Assembly: GCA_045601805.1 (NCBI GenBank)
Contig: JAZSAJ010000036.1
Coordinates: 1 to 12,516 of the forward strand
Source of the DNA: SIG607 sp045601805
GTDB taxonomy: Bacteria; Bacillota; Clostridia; Oscillospirales; Acutalibacteraceae
DNA: 12,516 nt
Direction of reading: 5' to 3'
Shown here: positions 1-5,133 of the stretch, in pieces
How the letters are laid out: each line of letters starts with the position of its first letter
How positions within the stretch are numbered: position 1 is the first letter of the stretch
Position numbers and translations under genes: made by a program
The notes under the pieces: model-generated
Seen by the model: the letters and a program-made list of their open reading frames with translations, nothing else
Databases searched by the model: none
What the model was told of the DNA's origin: nothing

Positions 1-454
1 TAACTGAATTAAATACAGAAATAACGGAGCGATGTAGTCCTGAACCAAATGAAGATGTAACAAGCAAATCTTTATTGCCGTCATTATCAAAGTCACAGGG
101 AACTGCACTGACAAATCCATAGCCGCCAAAGTACTCACAAAGAGAATAAATTTTGTTATCTAACATTACGAAAGAAGCACAAGAATCAGAAAACTTAAAA
201 ATTTTCATATTAGTTTCTGCGGCAACTTCGGGGGGCGTAACGTTGTAACAAGTTTCTTCATCGTTTTTATAGCCGCTTATAAGACCATTCGGCTCAATAT
301 TCCCCAGCAAAGATATAAACTCTTTAACGGAATCTTTGGTAGCAGAGGTTTTCATGCTTTCGTATTCATTAGCTTTTTGAGAACTATCATCTTTGCAGGA
401 ACAGAGCAAAAAAAGCATCGTTATAACACAAAATATGCAAAATATTCTTTTCAT
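1..454 (-). CDS. Putative lipoprotein with Asp-rich (FG-GAP/VCBS-like) loop, C-terminus outside window
   Basis: The frame is open from ATG at 454 to the window edge (151 codons) and the C-terminus lies outside. The first 20 residues form a lipoprotein signal: basic MKR, a hydrophobic stretch rich in Cys, Leu and Phe, then Cys20 as the likely lipidated residue (LLCSC). Residues 121-129 read DFDNDGNKD, a DxDxDGxxD calcium-type loop followed by LLV, as in FG-GAP/VCBS repeat proteins. The product is therefore probably anchored on the outer face of the membrane with a small beta-rich, possibly metal-binding domain. The start is supported by GAGGTG seven bases upstream and a strong promoter at 477-505. 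It is the leftmost visible gene of a six-gene cassette array. The family is not recognised; an immunity-type role is suggested only by the array context. Confidence 0.75.
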   Translation of the reverse strand, partial: MKRIFCIFCVITMLFLLCSCKDDSSQKANEYESMKTSATKDSVKEFISLLGNIEPNGLISGYKNDEETCYNVTPPEVAAETNMKIFKFSDSCASFVMLDNKIYSLCEYFGGYGFVSAVPCDFDNDGNKDLLVTSSFGSGLHRSVISVFNSV

Positions 455-476
455 ATATAACACCTCTCTTTGTGTT

Positions 477-505
477 ATTATACCACACCACCGTTTTAAT
501 GTAAA
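477..505 (-). promoter_or_regulatory. Cassette promoter 1 (TTTACA-N17-TATAAT)
   Basis: On the minus strand, TTTACA (500-505) and TATAAT (477-482) are separated by exactly 17 bases, a near-consensus sigma-A promoter. Transcription would start about 16 bases before the ATG at 454, giving a very short leader. The same promoter recurs in front of five further genes in the array. Confidence 0.85.
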
Positions 506-664
506 TATTTTTGCAATTTACTGTGTCCTATATTGACAGCAGCAGAGGGCTATATCCTTGGCACAGGCGCCAATATCTTCAAAATCGCCGGTCCCGTAAT
601 TGCCTACGGCACTGCCACCGCCGTAATTTACGGCATAATTTATTGGATAACAACCTTATTCTAA
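494..664 (+). repeat. Array repeat copy 1 (header A, tail type I): hydrophobic peptide remnant
   Basis: This is the first of five related intergenic repeats. The left part (to about 540) overlaps the minus-strand promoter and carries header A (ACTGTGTCCTATATTGACAG). From 533 the plus strand is open to TAA at 662-664 and encodes a 43-residue peptide if TTG 533 is a start. The peptide contains AEGYILGTGA, FKIAGPVIAYG and a terminal IIYWITTLF. It is hydrophobic with G-rich spacing and could form one membrane helix. TTG 533 has no ribosome site, so this may be a C-terminal fragment rather than an intact gene. Relative to copy 5 it has one extra residue in the YGTATAV segment. The tail sequence is closest to copy 5. 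Confidence 0.8.
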
Positions 665-666
665 CT

Positions 667-700
667 AAAAAGGCTTGACCGAATCAGTCAAGCTTTTTTT
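667..700. terminator. Bidirectional terminator between repeat 1 and PH-like gene
   Basis: The hairpin GCTTGAC (673-679) / GTCAAGC (687-693) is flanked by an A-run on the left and seven T on the right, so it can end transcription from both sides. The stem sequence is identical to that of the terminator at 4165-4196. Confidence 0.8.
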
Positions 701-702
701 CA

Positions 703-1155
703 TTAATTCGTTTGTTCTAATGCTTTATCAAGGCGCTCAATTAGGCGTTCGCTAAGAACAGCCATTGATTCAATATGTACTTTTTCATTGGCAACGAAAA
801 GAGTAAGTGAATCTTGATTTTTACGCACACCTTGAATATCGGAAAACGAGTATGTGCGAGTGTTTCCGAACATTGTTGTATATGTAAATTGTTCATCTGA
901 GATTATGTTGATAGATTGATTCTTCCAACAAAGAACGGTGAAAATTCCAAGCGTAATACCAAAAACAGCACCAATAATTAGCCATATAGAAAATTTAATA
1001 ATGGCAATAACGCCGCATATAGTTCCGCCTGCCAAAAAGACAAGCGCCATTGCTAAAAGACGGTCGGGTAAAAACATATCTGCACGGTAACCCTCTTCAT
1101 TATTCACTATGCCGAACAGCGTTTCAATAATCTTTACCAAAATTTTAAGTTTCAT
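703..1155 (-). CDS. Two-helix membrane protein with C-terminal PH-like domain (DUF6560-like)
   Basis: The protein has 150 residues from ATG 1155. This start was chosen over GTG 1164 because GAGGTG, the shared array ribosome site, would itself supply that GTG, and because ATG follows it at normal spacing. Two hydrophobic helices (about residues 33-53 and 56-77) are followed by a soluble C-terminal part of about 70 residues (INIISDEQFTYTTMFG, then YSFSDIQGV) with the beta pattern of bacterial PH-like domains, ending in an amphipathic helix (LSERLIERLDKALEQ). Small Firmicute proteins of this build exist (DUF6560-like); their function is not established, and the assignment is from memory of the pattern. 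The gene has its own promoter (1178-1206) and terminator, so it is an independent unit of the array. Confidence 0.8.
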   Translation of the reverse strand: MKLKILVKIIETLFGIVNNEEGYRADMFLPDRLLAMALVFLAGGTICGVIAIIKFSIWLIIGAVFGITLGIFTVLCWKNQSINIISDEQFTYTTMFGNTRTYSFSDIQGVRKNQDSLTLFVANEKVHIESMAVLSERLIERLDKALEQTN

Positions 1156-1177
1156 ATAAAACACCTCATCCTATTCA

Positions 1178-1206
1178 ATTATAGCACATTTATAATTTAC
1201 TGTAAA
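1178..1206 (-). promoter_or_regulatory. Cassette promoter 2 (TTTACA-N17-TATAAT)
   Basis: TTTACA (1201-1206) and TATAAT (1178-1183) are 17 bases apart on the minus strand. The core is the same as in the other array promoters, but the spacer is more diverged and no peptide repeat follows it. Confidence 0.8.
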
Positions 1207-1209
1207 TAT

Positions 1210-1237
1210 TAAAAGCTTGACCACTTGGTCCAGCTTT
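1210..1237. terminator. Hairpin terminator of frameshifted membrane gene
   Basis: AAGCTTGACC and GGTCCAGCTT pair with one mismatch around an ACTT loop, flanked by A-rich and T-rich tracts. It lies immediately after the -35 box of cassette promoter 2, where the other units carry the peptide repeat. Confidence 0.65.
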
Positions 1238-1238
1238 T

Positions 1239-1579
1239 TCAGCTAAAAATTGGAACTCTAATAAACGGTAATATATGTATTAAAAAAAAAACTGTTACTA
1301 TAATAGGCCAAACAAATATCCATATCCATTTTTTTCCGAGTAGTTTCCTTTGTTCAGGGTACTTGCGTTCTTTTATGAGGCTTGCTAAATTTACGATAAA
1401 ACATATTGGCATAATAAATATAGAAAATTCTACAGTAGAATAAAAAAAAGCATTGAATTTGCAAGAATAATAGGTCCTGTGCTTGTGCCGATGATTATAA
1501 GAAGTGTGGAAATAAGACAGTATGCACAAAATATGACTTGTATCACCGATGTGATTTTTAAAGCTTTTAGTGTTTTCAT
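1239..1579 (-). pseudogene. Small multi-pass membrane protein gene with a frameshift at a T8 run
   Basis: ATG 1579, preceded by AGGAGTG and promoter 1600-1628, opens a frame (MKTLKALKITSVIQ...) that stops at 1430-1432 after 49 residues. A run of eight A on the plus strand (1442-1449; eight T in the message) precedes the stop. Adding one T, or a -1 ribosomal slip, joins the frame that runs to the stop at 1239. The product would then be about 113 residues with three or four membrane helices, a basic loop (LIKERKYPEQRKLLGKKW) and a Trp-rich final helix. Continuity of the hydrophobic pattern across the junction supports a single ancestral gene. The shift may be a true lesion, a phase-variable tract, programmed slippage or a sequencing error; the sequence alone cannot decide. 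The family is not recognised. Confidence 0.7.
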
Positions 1580-1599
1580 AGTATCACTCCTTTTATTTA

Positions 1600-1628
1600 A
1601 TTATATCATACCACCGTTTTAATGTAAA
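1600..1628 (-). promoter_or_regulatory. Cassette promoter 3 (TTTACA-N17-TATAAT)
   Basis: TTTACA (1623-1628) and TATAAT (1600-1605) are 17 bases apart on the minus strand. The promoter drives the frameshifted membrane gene starting at 1579. The region around its -35 matches promoter 1 closely. Confidence 0.82.
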
Positions 1629-1787
1629 TATTTTTGCAAACTAATGGGTCCTACTTGACCACAAGCAGAGGGGTTTGTCTTGGGCGTCGGTGCTAAAATG
1701 TTTACCATCGCAGGACCGGTGATTGTTTACGGTACGGTCGCGAGTGTGATTTATGGGGTTATTTATTGGATAACTACCATAATGTAA
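1611..1787 (+). repeat. Array repeat copy 2 (header B, tail type II)
   Basis: The header carries CTAATGGGTCCTACTTGACC (header B) and the tail from 1665 encodes AEGFVLGVGAKMFTIAGP, then VIVYGTVAS and VIYWITTIM, ending at TAA 1785-1787. In frame upstream are ATG 1644 and a TGA at 1656-1658, so the peptide cannot start at that ATG, and no start codon lies between the TGA and AEG. The nucleotide sequence of the tail is nearly the same as copy 3. This copy therefore looks like an untranslatable fragment of a formerly coding sequence, or a piece that needs fusion to another 5' end. Confidence 0.8.
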
Positions 1788-1816
1788 AAAGCAGGCGGTC
1801 AATGACCGCCTGTTCA
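1786..1816. terminator. Hairpin terminator after repeat 2
   Basis: CAGGCGGTCA (1792-1801) and TGACCGCCTG (1803-1812) form a perfect 10-bp stem flanked by A-rich and T-rich tracts. It serves the minus-strand gene ending at 1821 and would also stop plus-strand transcription. Confidence 0.8.
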
Positions 1817-1820
1817 ATTT

Positions 1821-2252
1821 TTATTTTCTTTCTATTTCGGCAATTTCAAACTTCACGGTGAGATACATAATATTGCTATGGGAATCGGTGCATTCAATCT
1901 CTAATAAATATCCACCATCTTCCAACTGTTCAATGCTATCTCCCAACCAATATATATCTTGAAATGCTTTAAGCATAATAGGCTCTGTAGCATTCATTTT
2001 CATACCTGTGATACGATAGTTATATAATGAAATTCTTTTTATATTTGTTTCACACAAGGCGTTTTTGCTATCGAGCAGAATTTCCAAGCAATTTCTTTTT
2101 GGATGCTTTTCTTTCCAATTAGGTGCTAATTCCAATTCACAAATAGAGAGGATTATTGCATCGTGTAAGCCATACTTCCAATACCAATTAGGAAACTGCG
2201 AATAATATTCTTCGAGTTTTTTTGCCGCAGCTTCTATCCCTTTTTTGCTCAT
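1821..2252 (-). CDS. Hypothetical soluble protein, immunity-like by context
   Basis: The protein has 143 residues, with no signal peptide or membrane helix. The start ATG 2252 has GAGGTG about five bases upstream. The N-terminal part is helical (AAAKKLEEYYSQ), followed by the notable segment WKYGLHDAIILSICELEL, then alternating hydrophobic residues suggesting beta strands (KRISLYNYRITG; GGYLLEIECTD; IMYLTVKFEIAEIE). A single-domain acidic protein with an LHDA-type motif and several strands resembles small standalone proteins often found among toxin immunity genes, but the family is not identified. It is the sole gene between repeats 2 and 3, with its own promoter and terminator. Confidence 0.75.
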   Translation of the reverse strand: MSKKGIEAAAKKLEEYYSQFPNWYWKYGLHDAIILSICELELAPNWKEKHPKRNCLEILLDSKNALCETNIKRISLYNYRITGMKMNATEPIMLKAFQDIYWLGDSIEQLEDGGYLLEIECTDSHSNIMYLTVKFEIAEIERK

Positions 2253-2273
2253 AAAAACACCTCACTTTATTTC

Positions 2274-2302
2274 ATTATACCACACCGCTGATTTAATGTA
2301 AA
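2274..2302 (-). promoter_or_regulatory. Cassette promoter 4 (TTTACA-N17-TATAAT)
   Basis: TTTACA (2297-2302) and TATAAT (2274-2279) are 17 bases apart on the minus strand, in front of the gene starting at 2252. Confidence 0.85.
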
Positions 2303-2461
2303 TATTTTTGCAAACTACTGTGTCCTATATTGACAGCAACAGAAGGCTTTGTCCTGGGCGTCGGTGCTAAAATGTTTACCATCGCAGGACCGGTGATTGT
2401 TTACGGTACGGTGGCCAGTGTGGTGTATGGGGTTATTTATTGGATAACGACAATATTGTAA
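2284..2461 (+). repeat. Array repeat copy 3 (header A, tail type II)
   Basis: The header is type A (TACTGTGTCCTATATTGACAG) but the tail follows copy 2 almost base for base, encoding TEGFVLGVGAKMFTIAGP and ending IYWITTIL before TAA 2459-2461. From TTG 2330 the frame is open for 43 residues, without a ribosome site. The first residue of the AEG motif is Thr here. The header/tail combination differs from copy 2 although the tails are near-identical, which suggests exchange within the repeat. Confidence 0.8.
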
Positions 2462-2489
2462 AAAGAGCGGTCGCAAGACCGCTCTTTTT
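2461..2489. terminator. Bidirectional terminator after repeat 3
   Basis: AAAAGAGCGGTC (2461-2472), loop GCAA, and GACCGCTCTTTT form a long perfect stem whose flanks supply A and T tracts on both sides. It overlaps both the TAA of the plus-strand peptide and the stop of the minus-strand lipoprotein gene at 2488. Confidence 0.88.
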
Positions 2490-3204
2490 ACAGATATGAT
2501 TTCATATATTCAACGAAATAGGTGCTGATTTCGTCAGGTACTTTTACCGCGATTAGTTTTTCATATTCGCCGTGCCCGAAATCGTATTGATATACAGCGT
2601 AAAGATGACCACCAATAATGTAATAATCCGTTCCTGTGGAAGAAACAAAAAGATCATCTTTGCTTTGTTTGTAAAACACCAACCGAGTGTCTTTTGTATC
2701 GTCCGGCATAGGAAGTTCGATTTTATCTATTTTAGCATTGTGTTTTTTATCGAAGGGATCATAATTCGATTTATCAGCGAAATCTAATAACGAATTAAAC
2801 TTGCTTGTATCGACATCTGTTAGTTCGTTTTTTTTTATGCTTTGGGTATCGGAGTCAACGCCGAGAATGCAATGATATGAATAATTTTTAGGATCATTAT
2901 AAAATGACAAAGCATTTTCATAATCTTTTTCTGAACAGTATATCGTTCCTTCTGTATAAGAACCCATATCGGCGTGATAGAGTTCAAAGAATTCGTGATT
3001 AATGCGGTTAAGAACAATGCCATCAACTTCTAACTTTTCATCGGATAATTCATATTTATTAGGAAACATTGTGCCGTAAAAGCCTGTTTTGTAACTGTTT
3101 TCTCCCAAAGTCAGCTTTTTAGGACCGTCAGGAGACATACCAACACAACCGGCTAAAGATATACATAGTATAACAATCGAAAAAGTCAACAATATCTTTT
3201 TCAT
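2488..3204 (-). CDS. Putative lipoprotein, unknown function
   Basis: The protein has 238 residues from ATG 3204. This was preferred to GTG 3213, which falls inside the shared GAGGTG ribosome site. The signal sequence MKKILLTFSIVILCISLAGC gives a clear lipobox (LAGC, lipidated Cys20), so the mature protein should sit on the outer face of the membrane. The rest is polar, with many Asp, Lys and Tyr residues; pieces such as DYYIIGGHLYAVYQYDFG suggest a beta-rich fold near the C-terminus. No enzymatic motif is visible and the family is not recognised. It is the only gene between repeats 3 and 4. A surface-anchored small protein fits a protective or binding role in this array, but that is context only. 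Confidence 0.8.
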   Translation of the reverse strand: MKKILLTFSIVILCISLAGCVGMSPDGPKKLTLGENSYKTGFYGTMFPNKYELSDEKLEVDGIVLNRINHEFFELYHADMGSYTEGTIYCSEKDYENALSFYNDPKNYSYHCILGVDSDTQSIKKNELTDVDTSKFNSLLDFADKSNYDPFDKKHNAKIDKIELPMPDDTKDTRLVFYKQSKDDLFVSSTGTDYYIIGGHLYAVYQYDFGHGEYEKLIAVKVPDEISTYFVEYMKSYL

Positions 3205-3226
3205 ACATTCCACCTCGCTTTATTCT

Positions 3227-3255
3227 ATTATACTACACTGTCGTTTTAATGTAAA
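3227..3255 (-). promoter_or_regulatory. Cassette promoter 5 (TTTACA-N17-TATAAT)
   Basis: TTTACA (3250-3255) and TATAAT (3227-3232) are 17 bases apart on the minus strand. It drives the lipoprotein gene starting at 3204. Confidence 0.85.
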
Positions 3256-3415
3256 TGATTTTGCAAAATCACTGTGTCCTATATTGACAGCAGCAGAGGG
3301 CTATATCCTTGGCGTTGGCGCGAAAATGTTTACAATAGCAGGCCCTTTTATTGTTTATGGTACGGTTGCAAGTGTAGTGTACGGAATTATTTATTGGATA
3401 ACCACATTGTTTTAA
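3237..3415 (+). repeat. Array repeat copy 4 (header A, mosaic tail)
   Basis: The header is type A. The tail begins like copy 1 (base-identical around GCAGAGGGCTATATCCTTGG) and then encodes the type II residues GAKMFTIAGP, but with codons different from copies 2 and 3. It ends IIYWITTLF with TAA 3413-3415, open from TTG 3284 for 43 residues. Compared with copy 2 over 39 codons, a hand count gives 17 synonymous and 7 amino-acid-changing codons, most of the latter conservative. This indicates past selection on the plus-strand peptide. Confidence 0.8.
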
Positions 3416-3445
3416 AAAATCGTCGCCATCTCGGCGACGATTTTT
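3415..3445. terminator. Bidirectional terminator after repeat 4
   Basis: AAAAATCGTCGCC (3415-3427) and GGCGACGATTTTT (3433-3445) form a perfect 13-bp stem around a five-base loop. It overlaps the stop codons of the plus-strand peptide and the minus-strand gene. Confidence 0.88.
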
Positions 3446-3953
3446 ATTTACGATAAAACCTATAATACCTACTTCCCGACCAGTTGGAAACTTCAATTAT
3501 TCCGTGAAAAGCAAAAACATTAAGTCTGTTAAGAAAAGAACGCGGTTTAGAGATTCTATTAATAAAATTATCAAAATCGGCAATATCTTCGATGCTATCT
3601 AACACGTAGGAGCTCATCATTGAATATCGAATTTGTTTTTCAAATTTTTCTTCATCCGGATAGGCAATAGCCACTGCCAGTTTATCATTAAGTACGTCTT
3701 TAATAAGTTCGACTACTTCAGAAACATCGGAATGACATTCTAAAATACCACCGCAATTACATAAATCAACAAAAATACCTTCTTCCTCGTTTATGGTAAC
3801 AATTAAAGGAAAGCGTGGGTTCTTAATATTTGGATAAGTCAAGGAAATATAATCAAAACCGGAATCTATTTCCCATTCAATATCGGGTAAAAATTGTTGT
3901 ATTTCAGAAGAAATTTTTTTGATGTCAAATAAATTTTGTCCTTGAGAATCCAT
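3444..3953 (-). CDS. Hypothetical soluble protein, immunity-like by context
   Basis: The protein has 169 residues from ATG 3953, chosen over GTG 3962 because GAGGTG is the shared ribosome site. There is no signal peptide or membrane helix. The N-terminal 90 residues look alpha/beta: helix (IKKISSEIQQFL), strands (FDYISLTYP; FPLIVTINEEEGIFVDLCN), then a helix after a Cys pair (CNCGGILEC). The C-terminal part has the helix-rich DSIEDIADFDNFINRI and a final Trp/Tyr/Arg segment (SNWSGSRYYRFYRK). The overall charge is acidic except at the end. The family is not recognised. It is the rightmost cargo gene of the array, before repeat 5. Confidence 0.75.
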   Translation of the reverse strand: MDSQGQNLFDIKKISSEIQQFLPDIEWEIDSGFDYISLTYPNIKNPRFPLIVTINEEEGIFVDLCNCGGILECHSDVSEVVELIKDVLNDKLAVAIAYPDEEKFEKQIRYSMMSSYVLDSIEDIADFDNFINRISKPRSFLNRLNVFAFHGIIEVSNWSGSRYYRFYRK

Positions 3954-3975
3954 TCTAAACACCTCGCTTTCTTTT

Positions 3976-4004
3976 ATTATACCACACCGGCGATTTAATG
4001 TAAA
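3976..4004 (-). promoter_or_regulatory. Cassette promoter 6 (TTTACA-N17-TATAAT)
   Basis: TTTACA (3999-4004) and TATAAT (3976-3981) are 17 bases apart on the minus strand, in front of the gene starting at 3953. Confidence 0.85.
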
Positions 4005-4161
4005 TATTTTTCAAAAACTAATGGGGCCTACTTGACCACAAGCAGAGGGCTATATTTTGGGAACAGGTGCCAATATCTTCAAAATCGCCGGTCCCGTAAT
4101 TGCCTACGGCACCGCCGCCGTAATCTACGGCATAATTTATTGGATAACAACAATGATTTAA
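3984..4161 (+). repeat. Array repeat copy 5 (header B, tail type I)
   Basis: The header is type B (CTAATGGGGCCTACTTGACC) with an in-frame ATG at 4021 and TGA at 4033-4035. The tail from 4042 encodes AEGYILGTGANIFKIAGP, then YGTAAVIYG and IIYWITTMI, ending at TAA 4159-4161 (39 residues). The tail is very similar in nucleotides to copy 1 but one codon shorter. As in copy 2, no start codon lies between the TGA and the peptide. It is the last copy; ordinary chromosomal genes follow. Confidence 0.8.
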
Positions 4162-4164
4162 ATA

Positions 4165-4196
4165 AAAAATGCTTGACTAAAAGTCAAGCATTTTTT
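4165..4196. terminator. Bidirectional terminator at the right edge of the array
   Basis: AAAAAATGCTTGAC and GTCAAGCATTTTTT form a stem of about 13 bp around a five-base A-rich loop (4178-4182). The right arm contains the TGA stop codon (minus strand, 4184-4186) of the YitT gene. The GCTTGAC core equals that of the terminator at 667-700. Confidence 0.88.
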
Positions 4197-5053
4197 ATCT
4201 TTTTAAAGTTTCCGTAGGTTTCGTTTACTACTTCAAAATAAGAAAATGTATTATCGTATTTAGAAAGTAATTTATTAAAATCATTTAATTGGTGCTTGTT
4301 TATAATACAAATAATAACCGATTTTTTTGCATGTGAATAAGCGCCAACTGCTTCAATTTGGGTACAGCCGTGTTTTAGCTTTGTTAGTATTTCGTTTTCT
4401 ATTTCTTCGGGTTTATCGGTTATAATGGTGAACTTGTATGCCGTTTTTGTGGTTTTTAAAAGTAAATTTCCTACAAAGGTAGAAATAAAGCAGTACATTA
4501 TGCAAAGTGCCATTGGTTTATAGTTTAATGTATTGCCCGAATAAATAAAAATGGAAGCAATTGCAACCGTTCCGTTTAATATAAAGGTTACGGCAAAAAA
4601 GTTGGTGTCAGGTCGCACTTTGTTTATATAACGCGAAACAATATCGGTTCCGCCTGTTGAACCGTTGTTTCTAAAACAAATTCCGTAAACAGCACCAGCC
4701 AACACACCGCTTAATATTACAGGGTAAATTGTATCGTGCCCAAGCGCATTATACTGAATGAAGGATAAATCGCTGTTTTGCAAAAGTAAAAAAACAGTGG
4801 AATAAACAAGTGAAAACAACAATGTTTTAATAGCAAATGTTTTTTGCACAAGAAAGAATGCCAAAACCGATAAAGGAATATTTATAAGAAGTGACATATA
4901 ACTTATGCTAAAGCCAGTTTTGTATTGAATCATTGTTGCAATACCGTTTAAACCAGCAGGAGCAAAGTTGTTTTTAACAATAAAAACATAATAAACAAAT
5001 GCAAGTAAAACACCGCTAAAAATAACCTGAATATAACTCCACGCTTTTTTCAT
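4184..5053 (-). CDS. YitT family membrane protein (DUF161 plus DUF2179)
   Basis: The protein has 289 residues. About six hydrophobic helices fill residues 8-200, with the family signature GSTGGTDIVSRYI at 131-143. Residues 205-285 form the soluble DUF2179 domain (YKFTIITDKPEEIENEIL; CTQIEAVGAYS). Length and order match full-length YitT proteins of Firmicutes. These are integral membrane proteins of uncertain role; transport of a small solute is often suggested but the substrate is unknown. The start ATG 5053 has GGTGGG nearby and a consensus promoter at 5089-5117. The last codons and the TGA stop lie inside the array terminator. It is not obviously linked to the neighbouring B6 genes, since it has its own promoter behind the truncated regulator. 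Confidence 0.9.
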   Translation of the reverse strand: MKKAWSYIQVIFSGVLLAFVYYVFIVKNNFAPAGLNGIATMIQYKTGFSISYMSLLINIPLSVLAFFLVQKTFAIKTLLFSLVYSTVFLLLQNSDLSFIQYNALGHDTIYPVILSGVLAGAVYGICFRNNGSTGGTDIVSRYINKVRPDTNFFAVTFILNGTVAIASIFIYSGNTLNYKPMALCIMYCFISTFVGNLLLKTTKTAYKFTIITDKPEEIENEILTKLKHGCTQIEAVGAYSHAKKSVIICIINKHQLNDFNKLLSKYDNTFSYFEVVNETYGNFKKIKNA

Positions 5054-5088
5054 ATTTATCCCACCAAATTATATCTCATTACGGATTT

Positions 5089-5117
5089 ATTATATTGTAA
5101 TAATTTCTCATTGTCAA
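5089..5117 (-). promoter_or_regulatory. Promoter of YitT gene (TTGACA-N17-TATAAT)
   Basis: TTGACA (5112-5117) and TATAAT (5089-5094), exactly 17 bases apart on the minus strand, form a perfect consensus promoter. It lies between the stop codon of the truncated regulator (5134) and the ATG at 5053. Confidence 0.88.
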
Positions 5118-5133
5118 TTAAATTGAATTATTT

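Noticed and set aside
533..538. TTGACA in header A as a plus-strand -35 box
   Set aside because: No -10 box follows at 16-18 bp, and header B copies have TTGACC; it looks incidental.
533..700. Type I toxin-antitoxin pairs (hydrophobic peptide plus antisense RNA)
   Set aside because: Attractive because the peptide is small and hydrophobic, but no ribosome site, start or plus-strand promoter is visible, and the minus-strand promoters read away from the peptide.
1656..1658. In-frame TGA in repeats 2 and 5 as a recoded sense codon
   Set aside because: TGA is a normal stop elsewhere here (for example YitT), and header A copies have TTG or shifted bases at this place rather than a conserved codon.
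494..4161. Repeats as integron attC sites
   Set aside because: The layout is integron-like, but the repeats show no attC-type core sites or overall palindrome and no integrase is in the window. Their conservation is protein-like.
494..4161. CRISPR array
   Set aside because: Repeat units are about 170 bp, divergent, and separated by whole genes of variable size.
4032..4217. Plus-strand open frame of 61 codons over repeat 5
   Set aside because: It is out of frame with the conserved peptide and runs through the terminator; the Arg/Asn-rich product is a shadow.
5054..5133. Frameshift that would restore the regulator's C-terminal domain
   Set aside because: The two other frames past 5134 show no MocR-like residues before stops, and only about 80 bp remain before the YitT start, so the coding sequence is absent rather than out of frame.
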